Part shown: positions 35,959 through 43,948 of the stretch, piece by piece
Layout: each line of letters opens with the position of its first letter
How positions within the stretch are numbered: the first letter of the stretch is position 1
Source of the DNA: Falsiroseomonas algicola
GTDB taxonomy: Bacteria > Pseudomonadota > Alphaproteobacteria > Acetobacterales > Acetobacteraceae
Assembly: GCF_011040385.1 (NCBI RefSeq)
Contig: NZ_JAAIKB010000001.1
Coordinates: forward strand, 744,001 to 808,000
DNA length: 64,000 nucleotides
Direction: 5' to 3'
Notes under the pieces: generated by a model
Told to the model about the DNA's origin: nothing
Seen by the model: only the letters and a program-made list of their open reading frames with translations
The model's database searches: none
Made by a program: the position numbers and the translations under genes

Positions 35959-36896
35959 CGCGCCGGCCAGAGCGCGTCGCGCACCGCCTGCGGCCAGGCG
36001 GCGGGATCCATGCCGTGGTGGCGCAGCAGCGCCAGCACGATGCGTTCCAGCCCGAAGCCCGCGCAGCCCGTATGCGCCAACTCGCCATCCGCGGCGCGGA
36101 TGCCATAGGCCTCGGCGAAATGCGTGACGTGGTAGTTGAAGGACCCGCAGGCGTTCGGGCGATCGGGATCGCTGATCGGCACCAGGATCTCGAACTTCAG
36201 GCGCTGGCTGCGCTGGCCGTCGCGCATCAGCGGCGCGGCGCGGCCGAAGAAGGGATCGTTGGCGATGTCGGTCGCGGCCGGCAGGTGAAGGGCCGCGAAC
36301 ATCGCCATGGCGCGATCCATCCAGCGCGACTGGAAGGCGCGGATGCGATCGGGCGTGCCGAAGCAGACCTGTTCGCGCTGCCGGAACATCTGCATGCGGA
36401 CGGGATCGACGGAGGGCTCTCGCCGGAAGCAGTAGGAGGAGCTGTCCACCAGCCAGCCTTCCTCCGGCAGCCGCCCCCGGGCGGCCACGATGGGATAGAC
36501 GGGATAGCAGGAGGCCGGCGTCAGCATCACATCCGCCGGCTGCATGTGGCTGGCGAAGCCGCCCTGTTCCGGCGTGCAGGCCAGCGCGCGCCGGTGCGCG
36601 GAATCATCGCCGCAGAAGCAGGAAACTCCGGCCGTGAGCTGAGGGAAGTTGCGGAAATAGCCGCTGGCCTCGAAGCCCGCGCGCGTCATGGCGGGCGGGA
36701 AGCGCAGCACCTCCACGCGATCGCCATCGGCGAGGCGACCGACCATGGCATCGACGGCGGCGACCGCGGCCTCGAACGCCTCGCCCCGGCCATAGAGTCC
36801 ATCGACGCCCGTCGGCAGCAGGTGGCCATGGCGGACCAGTTCCTCCCGGAACAGGTCGGCCGGCGTCTCGGTGGTGGCCATTATGGCGATATTCAT
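35955..36896 (-). CDS. Amino acid--[acyl-carrier-protein] ligase (class II synthetase homologue)
   Basis: A 313-residue protein starting at the ATG at 36896 behind GAGAGGA. It has the catalytic core of seryl-tRNA-synthetase type without the tRNA-binding arm. Motif-like blocks are MLTPASCYPVYPIVA, SSYCFRREPSVDPVRMQMFRQREQVCFG (core CFRREPS and FRQREQVCFGT), and C-terminal motif 3 HTGCAGFGLERIVLALL. Conserved Cys and Glu fit the zinc site known in the family. Established: homologues in Bradyrhizobium and Agrobacterium activate Gly or Ala and load it onto the phosphopantetheine of a small carrier protein, not tRNA. The carrier gene is directly upstream. The amino acid used here is not known. Confidence 0.92.
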   Translation of the reverse strand: MNIAIMATTETPADLFREELVRHGHLLPTGVDGLYGRGEAFEAAVAAVDAMVGRLADGDRVEVLRFPPAMTRAGFEASGYFRNFPQLTAGVSCFCGDDSAHRRALACTPEQGGFASHMQPADVMLTPASCYPVYPIVAARGRLPEEGWLVDSSSYCFRREPSVDPVRMQMFRQREQVCFGTPDRIRAFQSRWMDRAMAMFAALHLPAATDIANDPFFGRAAPLMRDGQRSQRLKFEILVPISDPDRPNACGSFNYHVTHFAEAYGIRAADGELAHTGCAGFGLERIVLALLRHHGMDPAAWPQAVRDALWPAR

Positions 36897-36921
36897 CGGT
36901 TTCCTCTCGGCGACCCGTGCG

Positions 36922-37173
36922 TCAGGCGGCGAGGGAATGACGATGCAGTTCCTCCGCCGCATCGATCAGCGCGGCGATGGTGGAAAAGGTTTCACGTCGC
37001 AACAAGTGATCAGGGAAACTTGAACCGAAATGTTCCTCCAGCCCTACCATCACCTCGACCGCGCCGAAGGAGGAGAGGCCCGCATCGAAGAGGTTGGCCG
37101 TCAGCGACAGCTGCGCGGCCGGCACGGCGAGATCGCCATTGGTCGCAAGGATTCCACGCACCACGTCTTCCAT
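36922..37173 (-). CDS. Small carrier protein for the amino acid:CP ligase
   Basis: An 83-residue four-helix carrier protein. The start at 37173 (MEDVVRGILATNGD) has GAGGG just upstream; an ATG at 37185 and one at 37230 are less likely. Phosphopantetheine would attach to Ser35 in LFDAGLSSFGAVEVM, where the usual D-S-L reads S-S-F. The following LEEHFGSSFPDHLLRRETFSTI closely resembles carriers served by these ligases (core FPDHLLRRETFSTI). It is the first gene of a five-gene operon and lies 25 bases before the ligase. The promoter should be in 37174-37409, an AT-richer gap. Confidence 0.88.
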   Translation of the reverse strand: MEDVVRGILATNGDLAVPAAQLSLTANLFDAGLSSFGAVEVMVGLEEHFGSSFPDHLLRRETFSTIAALIDAAEELHRHSLAA

Positions 37174-37320
37174 CGCCGCCCTCATCTGCTGGAGAGGGCG
37201 GCATATTCGCGCGTGCTGGCGCGCACACAATTCAACTCGGCATCAAGTCGTGGCTGCAACAGCCAACCTTAATTCGCGGAAAGGTGGAACCGCCGAAGGG
37301 TTAACGAAACGCAAGACGTA

Positions 37321-37336
37321 GCAACGGTTTCGTTGC
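37321..37336. promoter_or_regulatory. Short hairpin upstream of the carrier-protein operon
   Basis: GCAACG-GTTT-CGTTGC is a perfect 6-base-pair stem, and a second inverted pair AACGAAAC (37303-37310) / GTTTCGTT (37327-37334) overlaps it. It lies between the stop of the CoxL-like gene and the carrier-protein start, so it could be an operator for the carrier operon or a weak terminator. The two overlapping palindromes favour a binding site. Confidence 0.4.
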
Positions 37337-37409
37337 AGCCTGTCGTCGTTACCCCAGGCGCGTGTCGCGTGGGATCACGACATCGCGCGTGTCGCGGTGC
37401 CGACAGCGC

Positions 37410-39740
37410 CTATTGCATCGCGCGCCATATCCGCTCCGGCGTCGCGGGCATGTCGAGATGGGCGACTCCGATCGCATCGCAGACGGCGGAGATCACCGCG
37501 GGAAGCGCTCCGACCGTCCCGGCCTCGCCCGCCCCCTTGGCGCCGAGGGGGTTCATCGGAGTGGGCTGCGGGTTCGACCGCACGGCGACGAAGGGCATGT
37601 CGACGGCGCGCGGCATGGCGTAGTCCATGAAGGAGGCGGCGAGGAGTTGTCCCGTCTCCGGGTCGAAGACCGCCTCCTCCATCAGCGCCTGGCCGAGCCC
37701 CTGCGCCACGCCGCCCTGGATCTGGCCCTTCAGCAGCAGCGGGTTCACAACCGTGCCGACATCATCCACCACGGTGTAGCGCGTGACCGCCGCGGCGCCC
37801 GTCTCCGGGTCCACCTCAACCTCGCAGAGGTGGCAGCCATTCGGGAAGGTCGCGTCCTGCGGCGCGACGATGGCGGTGGCGTGCAGGCCCTTCTCCTCCC
37901 CCTGCGGCAGCCCGCCCGGCACATGGGCGGCGCGGGCCACCTGCTCGATCGTCACGGCGCGGTCGGTGCCGGCGACGGTGAAGCGGCCCTCGGCGAAATC
38001 GATGTCGGCGCCGGCGGCTTCCAGCATCAGGCCGGCGATGTGGCGGCCACGCTCGACGATGCGCTCGGCGGCGCGAGTCATCGCCGTGCCGCCGGCGATG
38101 ATGGACCGGCTGCCGAAGGTGCCGCGGCCATGCGGCAGCGCATCGGTGTCGCCATAGGCCACGCGGACCTTCAGGGGATCGAGCCCCAGCATGGTCGCCG
38201 CCATCTGGCGGAAGGCCGTCTCATGTCCCTGGCCGTGGCTGTGGCCGCCCAGGAGCAGCGTGCAGTGGCCATCGGAGCCGAAGCGAATCTCGACACCTTC
38301 CTCGCCCGGCATCTTGGCGGGGCCGGCGCTGATCTCGATGGCATTGGCGATGCCGAGGCCGAGCTTGCGGCCGCGCGAAGCCGCCTCCGCGCGGCGGGCG
38401 GGGAAACCGGCCACATCCGCGGCCTCCAGCGCCATCGCCATGCCGCGCGGGAAGTCGCCGCTGTCATAGGTGAAGACGAGGCCCGTGCGGAACGGCATCT
38501 CCTGCGGCTGGATCAGGTTCTTCCAGCGCAGCGCAGCGCGATCCATGCCGAGATGCAGCGCCGCCATGTCGATCACACGCTCGATCGCATAGGTCGCCTC
38601 CGGCCGCCCGGCGCCGCGATAGGGCGCGGTCGGCTGCGTGTTGGTGAAGGCGCCCAGCACCTCCGCATGGATGGCGGGCGTGCGGTAGACGCCGGCCAGG
38701 CCGCCCAGGTTGTTGGTGGAGGAATGCGGCGTCAGCAGCGCGAGATAGGCGCCGAGATTGGCGACGGTGCGGATGCGGAGCGCGAGGAAATTGCCTTCGG
38801 CGTCCAGCGCCAGTTCGACCGTGCTGTCATTGTCCCGCGCATGGGCATCGGATTGCAGCGCCTCGCTGCGATCGGCCACCCAGCGCAGCGGCCGGTTGAG
38901 GCGCTTCGCGGCCCAGAGCAGCGCGGCCTGTTCCTGCGTGGGGTGGCTGCGGAGCCCGAAGGCGCCGCCCATGTCGTTGGCCACGACGCGCAGTGCGGAG
39001 GACCCGGCGCCCAGCACCGGTGCCAGCGTGTCGCGCAGATTGTGCGGGCCCTGCGTGCCGTTGCGCAGCGTCCAGCGCCCCTCCGCCTCGTCCCACTCCG
39101 CGATGGCGGCGCGGGGCTCCATGGGGTTGGCGGAGACGCGGCTGATGCGGAAATCGAGCGCCACGCGATGCGCCGCGCGCGCGAAGGCCGCGCCAACGGC
39201 GGCCGCATCGCCCTGGGCGAAACCGAAGCCGATATTGTCCGGGCAGAGATCGGGCCAGACCAGGGGCGCGCCGTCGGCCAGCGCCGCCGTGGCGCTGGTG
39301 ACGGCGGGCAGAACCTCCCACTCCACCTCCACCGCTTCCGCGGCGTCGCGCGCCTGCTGCTTCGTCTCCGCCACGATCAGCGCGACGGGATCGCCGACAT
39401 GCTTGGCGGCACCCATGGCCAGCGGGCGATAGGGCGGGCGGGGCATGGGGCTGCCATCCGGGCGCTGGCGAGGCACGGCGCAGGGCAGCGTGCCGATGCC
39501 ATCCGCCACCGCATCCTCCCCGGTCAGCACGGCGATCACGCCAGGCAGGGCGAGCGCGGCGGCGACATCGATGGAGAGGATGCGCGCATGGGCGTGGGGG
39601 GAGCGCAGGAAGACGGCGGCGGCGGCATCAGGCGCGCGCAAATCGTCGGTGTAGCGGCCCTGGCCGCGCAGCAGGCGCGCATCCTCGAACCGCCGGATGG
39701 GCTGGCCGATTCCATTCGGGTTGGTGGCGTTCTGCTGCAT
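37410..39740 (-). CDS. Molybdenum hydroxylase large subunit (xanthine dehydrogenase/CoxL form II family)
   Basis: A 776-residue catalytic subunit. The N-terminal IGQPIRRFEDARLLRGQGRYTDDL is the family opening; the active-site loop reads APYRGAGRPE (form II, not the CO-oxidising AYRCSFR); the catalytic Glu is in GAKGAGEAGTVGALPA near the C-terminus. It hydroxylates aldehydes or N-heterocycles with a Mo-cytosine-dinucleotide cofactor. The FAD and 2Fe-2S subunits that normally accompany it are absent on both sides, so it must pair with subunits encoded elsewhere. A divergent TetR gene 96 bases away is the probable regulator. Downstream it ends 236 bases before the carrier-protein operon. Confidence 0.92.
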   Translation of the reverse strand: MQQNATNPNGIGQPIRRFEDARLLRGQGRYTDDLRAPDAAAAVFLRSPHAHARILSIDVAAALALPGVIAVLTGEDAVADGIGTLPCAVPRQRPDGSPMPRPPYRPLAMGAAKHVGDPVALIVAETKQQARDAAEAVEVEWEVLPAVTSATAALADGAPLVWPDLCPDNIGFGFAQGDAAAVGAAFARAAHRVALDFRISRVSANPMEPRAAIAEWDEAEGRWTLRNGTQGPHNLRDTLAPVLGAGSSALRVVANDMGGAFGLRSHPTQEQAALLWAAKRLNRPLRWVADRSEALQSDAHARDNDSTVELALDAEGNFLALRIRTVANLGAYLALLTPHSSTNNLGGLAGVYRTPAIHAEVLGAFTNTQPTAPYRGAGRPEATYAIERVIDMAALHLGMDRAALRWKNLIQPQEMPFRTGLVFTYDSGDFPRGMAMALEAADVAGFPARRAEAASRGRKLGLGIANAIEISAGPAKMPGEEGVEIRFGSDGHCTLLLGGHSHGQGHETAFRQMAATMLGLDPLKVRVAYGDTDALPHGRGTFGSRSIIAGGTAMTRAAERIVERGRHIAGLMLEAAGADIDFAEGRFTVAGTDRAVTIEQVARAAHVPGGLPQGEEKGLHATAIVAPQDATFPNGCHLCEVEVDPETGAAAVTRYTVVDDVGTVVNPLLLKGQIQGGVAQGLGQALMEEAVFDPETGQLLAASFMDYAMPRAVDMPFVAVRSNPQPTPMNPLGAKGAGEAGTVGALPAVISAVCDAIGVAHLDMPATPERIWRAMQ

Positions 39741-39836
39741 CGGACGTCCCCTGGCTTCCCCTCGCCTACCGCCGGCGCCACGCGCCGTCCATTCGGGGCG
39801 CTTGCGTCAGGGTGAACGGACCGTAGAGTCCAGACC

Positions 39837-40484
39837 ATGGAAACGCCAAGTGCCACCCCCGCCCCCCGCCGCACCCGCGCGCCGGAAGCGACCAGGCGCG
39901 CCATCCTGGATGCGGCGCGGGCGGAGTTCGCGGCCAAGGGCTACGCCGGCGGGCGCGTGGACGACATCGCGGCGCGCACCGCGACCTCCAAGCGCATGAT
40001 CTACTACTACTTCGGGGGGAAGGAGCAGCTCTACGCCGCGGTGCTGGAGGAGATGTATGGCGGCATGCGCGATGCGGAGGCCGCGCTGGCGCTGGACAGC
40101 CTGCCGCCGCCGGAGGCGATGCGCCGCCTGGTGGAGGTGACCTTCGACCACCACGCCGCGCATCCCGAATTCGTCCGACTGGTCAGCGTGGAGAACATCC
40201 ACGAGGCGAGCAACGTGAAGCAATCGCCCGACATCCGCGCGCGCAACGCGACCGTGATCGGGCGGATGTCGGCGCTGCTGAAGCGGGGCGAGGCGAGCGG
40301 CGATTTCCGGCGGGGCATCGACCCGATCGACCTGCACATGCTGGTCAGCAGCTTCTGCTTCTACCGCATCTCCAACCGCCACACGCTGGGCGCCATCTTC
40401 GGGCGGGACACGATGGACCCCGCCACCGCGGCGCGGCAGCGGGAGATGATCGTGACGGCGGTGCTGCGCTACGTCTCGCCCTGA
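39837..40484 (+). CDS. TetR-family transcriptional regulator
   Basis: A 215-residue regulator. The DNA-binding domain is residues about 15-65: RRAILDAARAEFAAKGYAGGRVDDIA, then the recognition helix TSKRMIYYYFGGKEQLY (cores AEFAAKGY and MIYYYFGGKEQL). The C-terminal domain (HPEFVRLVSVENIHEASNVK) resembles NicR-like ligand-binding domains. It is divergent from the CoxL-like gene and likely controls it in response to an aromatic or heterocyclic compound. Its stop directly abuts that of the convergent DUF3309 gene. Confidence 0.9.
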   Translation: METPSATPAPRRTRAPEATRRAILDAARAEFAAKGYAGGRVDDIAARTATSKRMIYYYFGGKEQLYAAVLEEMYGGMRDAEAALALDSLPPPEAMRRLVEVTFDHHAAHPEFVRLVSVENIHEASNVKQSPDIRARNATVIGRMSALLKRGEASGDFRRGIDPIDLHMLVSSFCFYRISNRHTLGAIFGRDTMDPATAARQREMIVTAVLRYVSP

Positions 40485-40649
40485 TCAGATCCGCCCGAGC
40501 ACCATCAGCACGACGATGATGATCAGCACCGTGCCGAGCACGCCGACGCCGCCATGGCCGAAGCCATAGCCATAGCCGCCGAAGCGCCCGCTGAAGCCGC
40601 CGATCAGCAGGATGATCAGCGCGATGAGGAGGATGGTGCCGAGCGTCAT
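40485..40649 (-). CDS. DUF3309-family small membrane protein
   Basis: A 54-residue protein starting at the ATG at 40649 (MTLGTILLIALIILLIGG). Two hydrophobic segments flank a Gly/Tyr-rich loop (RFGGYGYGFGHGG), ending LMVLGRI; this is the DUF3309 pattern. The function is unknown. A longer start at 40691 would extend into the stop region of the preceding gene and lacks the motif. It lies 4 bases after an even smaller membrane protein gene, and the two are probably co-transcribed. Confidence 0.8.
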   Translation of the reverse strand: MTLGTILLIALIILLIGGFSGRFGGYGYGFGHGGVGVLGTVLIIIVVLMVLGRI

Positions 40650-40653
40650 GGCC

Positions 40654-40794
40654 TCAGTTCGCCTGCACGCTGAGGCGCTGGCCGCCGACATTCACATCCA
40701 GCACCGTGTTGTTCTTGTTGTAGGCCCAGACGCCGACGCCGCCCGCGATGGCGGCGATCAGCGCGACGACGATAATGACGGATTGGCGGGACAT
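40654..40794 (-). CDS. 46-residue membrane-anchored small protein
   Basis: A very short frame starting at the ATG at 40794 (MSRQSVIIVVALIAAIAGG) with a stop at 40654. It has one N-terminal transmembrane helix (residues about 5-24) followed by a polar tail KNNTVLDVNVGGQRLSVQAN. The coding reading is supported by its codon use, the 4-base gap to the DUF3309 gene and an amphipathic tail with no stop in frame. It is below most length cut-offs, so it is easily missed. Its function is unknown; a periplasmic-facing tail is likely. Confidence 0.65.
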   Translation of the reverse strand: MSRQSVIIVVALIAAIAGGVGVWAYNKNNTVLDVNVGGQRLSVQAN

Positions 40795-40869
40795 GTGACG
40801 CACTCCGGTTGATGGATACGCGCGCCCAACACCCCCGGGGTGGGCCGGGTTCCCATCGTTCCGGAAGAA

Positions 40870-41763
40870 TCAGCGCCCCAGCGACGCCTTGAACCCCGCC
40901 AGCATCCGCTCCGCATCCGGCACCAGGCCGGTGAAATGCGTGAAGGCATGCGCGGCCTGGAACACCGCCATGCCCCCGCCATCGAGCGTGCGGCAGCCGA
41001 GCCGACGCGCTTCCGCGAGCAGCGCCGTCTCCAGCGGGAAATAGACGATCTCCGCCACCCAGAGCCGCGCATGCAGCAGCGCTGGCGGGAGCGGCGTGCC
41101 CGGCAGCTTCGCCATGCCGACGGGCGTGCAGTTCACCAGGCCGTCGGCGGCGGCGACCTCCGCCGCCAGATCGGCCGCCGGCACCGCGCGGCCCTCGCCG
41201 AAGCGGGCTGCGAGAGACGCCGCGAGTTCGGCCGCGCGCCCAGCATCCACGTCATGGACCGCGAGAAGCTGCACGCCCGCATCCAGCAGCGCCTGCGCCA
41301 CGGCCGAACCGGCGCCGCCCGCGCCCAGCTGCACCACGCGGTCCCGCGCCACGCCGGGCAGGCCCCGCCGGAAGCTCTCGCCGAAGCCGCTGCAATCCGT
41401 GTTGTGGCCGATCCGCCGCCCGTCCCGCAGCACCACCGTGTTCACCGCGCCCAGCGCCGCCGCTTCCGGCGACAGCTCGTCCAGCAGCGGGATCACCTGC
41501 TGCTTGCTGGGGAAGGTGATGTTGAGGCCGCCGTAGCCCATCCGCTCCGCCGCCACCAGCAGCTCCGGCAGCACCGAAGCGCCGCCCGCGATGCGATCGA
41601 GGTCGATGATGCGGTAGACGCAGGGAAAGCCCTGCGCCGCCGCTTCCGCCATGTGCATCGCCGGCGTGCGGCTGGCCTGGATGCCCGCGCCGATCAGGCC
41701 GAGCACCAGCCCCTTCTCCTGCAACGTGGTCATGGCGGCGGCGGGCGGAAGGCTGTCGGGCAT
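40870..41763 (-). CDS. aroE: Quinate/shikimate dehydrogenase, NAD-type
   Basis: A 297-residue enzyme starting at 41763 (AGGA upstream). It interconverts shikimate or quinate and the 3-dehydro acids. Catalytic Lys is in NITFPSKQ, the Asp of the substrate pair in GHNTDCSGF, and the dinucleotide loop is LGAGGAGSAV. The next strand ends VHDVDAGRA: an acidic residue where NADP enzymes carry Arg, so NAD is the likely cofactor, as in catabolic quinate/shikimate dehydrogenases such as QsuD. The gene is divergent from two TTT proteins and a 3-dehydroshikimate dehydratase, supporting a catabolic role rather than biosynthesis. Confidence 0.88.
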   Translation of the reverse strand: MPDSLPPAAAMTTLQEKGLVLGLIGAGIQASRTPAMHMAEAAAQGFPCVYRIIDLDRIAGGASVLPELLVAAERMGYGGLNITFPSKQQVIPLLDELSPEAAALGAVNTVVLRDGRRIGHNTDCSGFGESFRRGLPGVARDRVVQLGAGGAGSAVAQALLDAGVQLLAVHDVDAGRAAELAASLAARFGEGRAVPAADLAAEVAAADGLVNCTPVGMAKLPGTPLPPALLHARLWVAEIVYFPLETALLAEARRLGCRTLDGGGMAVFQAAHAFTHFTGLVPDAERMLAGFKASLGR

Positions 41764-41814
41764 GGACGCATCCTGTCTCGTCTTGGCCGCTTCAGAAAGG
41801 GCTTGCGTGATTTA

Positions 41815-41830
41815 TGGACTAACCAGTACA
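41815..41830. promoter_or_regulatory. Candidate operator between aroE and the quinate-type operon
   Basis: TGGACTAACCAGTACA is an inverted repeat (ACT-N4-AGT with outer TG/CA; 5 of 6 arm positions pair). It lies 85 bases before the TTT start and 52 bases before aroE. Its context is AT-rich, and its form resembles GntR/FadR-type sites (TGGT-N3-TCCA on the other strand). No regulator is encoded beside it. Confidence 0.4.
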
Positions 41831-41899
41831 TACACGTCAACGGGATCGACGGCCGCGCCTCTGGCGCGAAGCCCCGGACCGGAGGAACGGAGACCAGGA

Positions 41900-42889
41900 A
41901 TGACCCAGCTGACCCGCCGCGGCCTCGGTGCCGCGTCCCTTGGCCTGATCGCCGGCGCCGCCGCGCGCCCCGCCCTTGCGCAGGATGCCTGGCCCGGCAC
42001 GCGCCCTGTCACCATCGTGGTGTCCTGGGCGCCGGGCGGCTCCTCCGACTTCACGGCGCGGCTGCTGGCGCAGGGGCTGGCACGGGAACTGCCGGGCAAT
42101 GTCGTCGTGGACAACCGCCCGGGGGCTTCCGGCACGATCGGCCATGCCTCCGTCGCCCGCGCCCGGCCGGATGGGCAGACGCTGCTGCTCGGCGTGAACT
42201 CCACCTACGCCATGTCGCGGCACCTCTTCCCCAATCGCGGCTATGACGATGATCGTGCCTTCACGGGCATCGGCCGCGTCGCCGTCTCCCCCATCTTCCT
42301 CTGCGTCAGCAACGCGCTCGGCGTGCGGGACATCGCGGGCCTGGTGGCGCGTGCGAAGCGGGAGCCGGGCAAGCTCTCCTACGGCTCCTCCGGCGCCGGC
42401 TCCTCGGCCCATCTGGCGACGGAGCTGTTCCTGCGCGCGGCGGGGATCGACGTCCTGAACGTCACCTATCGCGGCGGCGCGCCGGCGGTGCAGGCGCTGG
42501 TGGCGAATGAGGTGCAGGTCGCCTTCGTCGATGGCGTCACCGCCCTTCCCCTGATGGCCGCGAACCAGATCGTCGCCATCGGGATCAGCAGCCTGGAGCG
42601 GAACTCGCTGGCGCCCAACGTGCCGACCATCGCGGAATCCGGCTTCCCGGGCTTCGAGGCGACGACCAACTGGTCGCTCCTCGCCCCCGCCGGCACGCCC
42701 CAGGCGATCATCGACCGGCTGGCCGCCGCGAAATCCGCCGTGCTGCGGACGCCGGAGGTGATCGAGCGCATGCGCCAGGTCGCGATCGTGCCGATGGACG
42801 GCACGCCGGCCCAGTTCCCGGAATACCTGGCGGCCGAAAGCGCCAAATGGGGCGAGGTGATCCGCAGCCGGGGCATCACCCTGGAATGA
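41900..42889 (+). CDS. TTT (Bug) family solute-binding protein
   Basis: A 329-residue binding protein starting at the ATG at 41900. A twin-Arg signal (LTRRGLGAASLG...RPALAQ) and family text (TRPVTIVVSWAPGGSSDFTAR, core SWAPGGSSD; VVDNRPGASGTIGHASVAR; VTYRGGAPAVQALV) are present. It resembles the protein at 3780 in its Y-P/F-P-N-R-G-Y-D-D block and VIRSRGITLE end. It is first in a three-gene operon with a second TTT gene and a 3-dehydroshikimate dehydratase, so quinate, shikimate or dehydroshikimate is the likely ligand (inference). Confidence 0.9.
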   Translation: MTQLTRRGLGAASLGLIAGAAARPALAQDAWPGTRPVTIVVSWAPGGSSDFTARLLAQGLARELPGNVVVDNRPGASGTIGHASVARARPDGQTLLLGVNSTYAMSRHLFPNRGYDDDRAFTGIGRVAVSPIFLCVSNALGVRDIAGLVARAKREPGKLSYGSSGAGSSAHLATELFLRAAGIDVLNVTYRGGAPAVQALVANEVQVAFVDGVTALPLMAANQIVAIGISSLERNSLAPNVPTIAESGFPGFEATTNWSLLAPAGTPQAIIDRLAAAKSAVLRTPEVIERMRQVAIVPMDGTPAQFPEYLAAESAKWGEVIRSRGITLE

Positions 42890-42919
42890 TCCTGCGACAT
42901 CGCTAAAACCGTGCCCATC

Positions 42920-42945
42920 GGCCGGCCCCCATCCCGGGGCCGGCC
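42920..42945. repeat. Strong stem-loop between the two TTT genes
   Basis: GGCCGGCCCC and GGGGCCGGCC form a perfect 10-base-pair stem with a 6-base loop, 30 bases after the first TTT stop codon and 31 before the second start. It may stabilise or attenuate the transcript after the binding-protein gene. Confidence 0.55.
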
Positions 42946-42976
42946 CCAGGTGATCCGAAGGGGAAGGAAACCGACC

Positions 42977-43945
42977 ATGATCACGCGTCGTCTGCTGGGC
43001 GGCCTGGCCGCCGCGCCGTTCATCGCCCGCGGCGCTGCCGCACAGGATGCCTGGCCGAGCCGGCCCGTCACCCTCGTGGTCCCCTGGGCCGCCGGCGGGT
43101 CCACCGATGCGGTGGCGCGCATCCTGGCCGCCAGGCTCACCGCCGATAGCGGCCGCGGCTTCGTGGTGGACAACCGCACCGGCGCCAACGGCACCATCGG
43201 CTTCAACTCCGTCGCCCGCGCGCGGCCGGATGGCTACACGCTGCTGGTCTCCACCGTCAGCACCTACGCCATGGCGCCGCACATGATGACGCTGCCCTAC
43301 AACAACGAGCGTGACTTCGTGGGCATCGGCCTGATGGCCGCGATGCCGATGATCCTCTGCGTCAACAAGAATTTTCCGGCCAACACGCTGGCGGAATTCG
43401 TCGCCGCGGCGAAGCGGCCCGGCGCCAATGTCACCTACGCCAATTCCGGCGTCGGCTCCTCCACGCACCTGGCGACGGAGCTGTTCCTGCAGACCGCGGG
43501 GCTGCAGCTGGTCGATGTCGGCTATCGCGGCGGCGCGCCGGCGGTGCAGGGCGTGCTGGCGAACGAGACGCCGATGATCGTGCAGGCCGCCTCCGGCGTG
43601 CTGCCGCTGATCCAGGCCGGCGAACTCAAGGCGCTCGCCATCTCCACGCGGGAGCGCAGCCCGGTGGCGCCGAACATCCCGACCTTCCGGGAGCAGGGCT
43701 TCGCGGAGTACGAGGTGTACGAACACATCGCGCTGCAGGGCCCGGCCGGCCTGCCCGATGCCATCATCAACCGCGCCAATGCGCTCGCCAAGGCCGCGCT
43801 GGAAGCGCCGGAGACGCGGGAGCGCCTGGCGGCGCTGGCCGTGGTGCCGGTGGTCGGCACGCCCGGCGAATGGCCCGCCTATTTCGCCGCCGAGAACGAG
43901 AAGTGGCGCGGCATCATCCGCAGCCGCAACATCACCCTTCAGTAA
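42977..43945 (+). CDS. TTT (Bug) family solute-binding protein
   Basis: A 322-residue binding protein starting at the ATG at 42977 behind GGGGAAGGAAACC. The signal peptide ends RGAAAQ. Family text: SRPVTLVVPWAAGGSTDAVAR (core PWAAGGSTD), VVDNRTGANGTIGFNSVAR and VGYRGGAPAVQGVL. It is the second binding protein in the 3-dehydroshikimate dehydratase operon and is followed at once by another perfect hairpin. Two such proteins for one pathway could serve different ligands or the same ligand at different affinities. Confidence 0.9.
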   Translation: MITRRLLGGLAAAPFIARGAAAQDAWPSRPVTLVVPWAAGGSTDAVARILAARLTADSGRGFVVDNRTGANGTIGFNSVARARPDGYTLLVSTVSTYAMAPHMMTLPYNNERDFVGIGLMAAMPMILCVNKNFPANTLAEFVAAAKRPGANVTYANSGVGSSTHLATELFLQTAGLQLVDVGYRGGAPAVQGVLANETPMIVQAASGVLPLIQAGELKALAISTRERSPVAPNIPTFREQGFAEYEVYEHIALQGPAGLPDAIINRANALAKAALEAPETRERLAALAVVPVVGTPGEWPAYFAAENEKWRGIIRSRNITLQ

Positions 43946-43948
43946 GAG

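Noticed and set aside
37362-39815. Long plus-strand frame opposite the molybdenum hydroxylase
   Set aside because: Antisense shadow of a gene with a clear catalytic loop and Glu.
39818-39831. GGAC-N6-GTCC as a TetR operator
   Set aside because: The arms are only 4 bases and no second copy occurs nearby; too weak to call.
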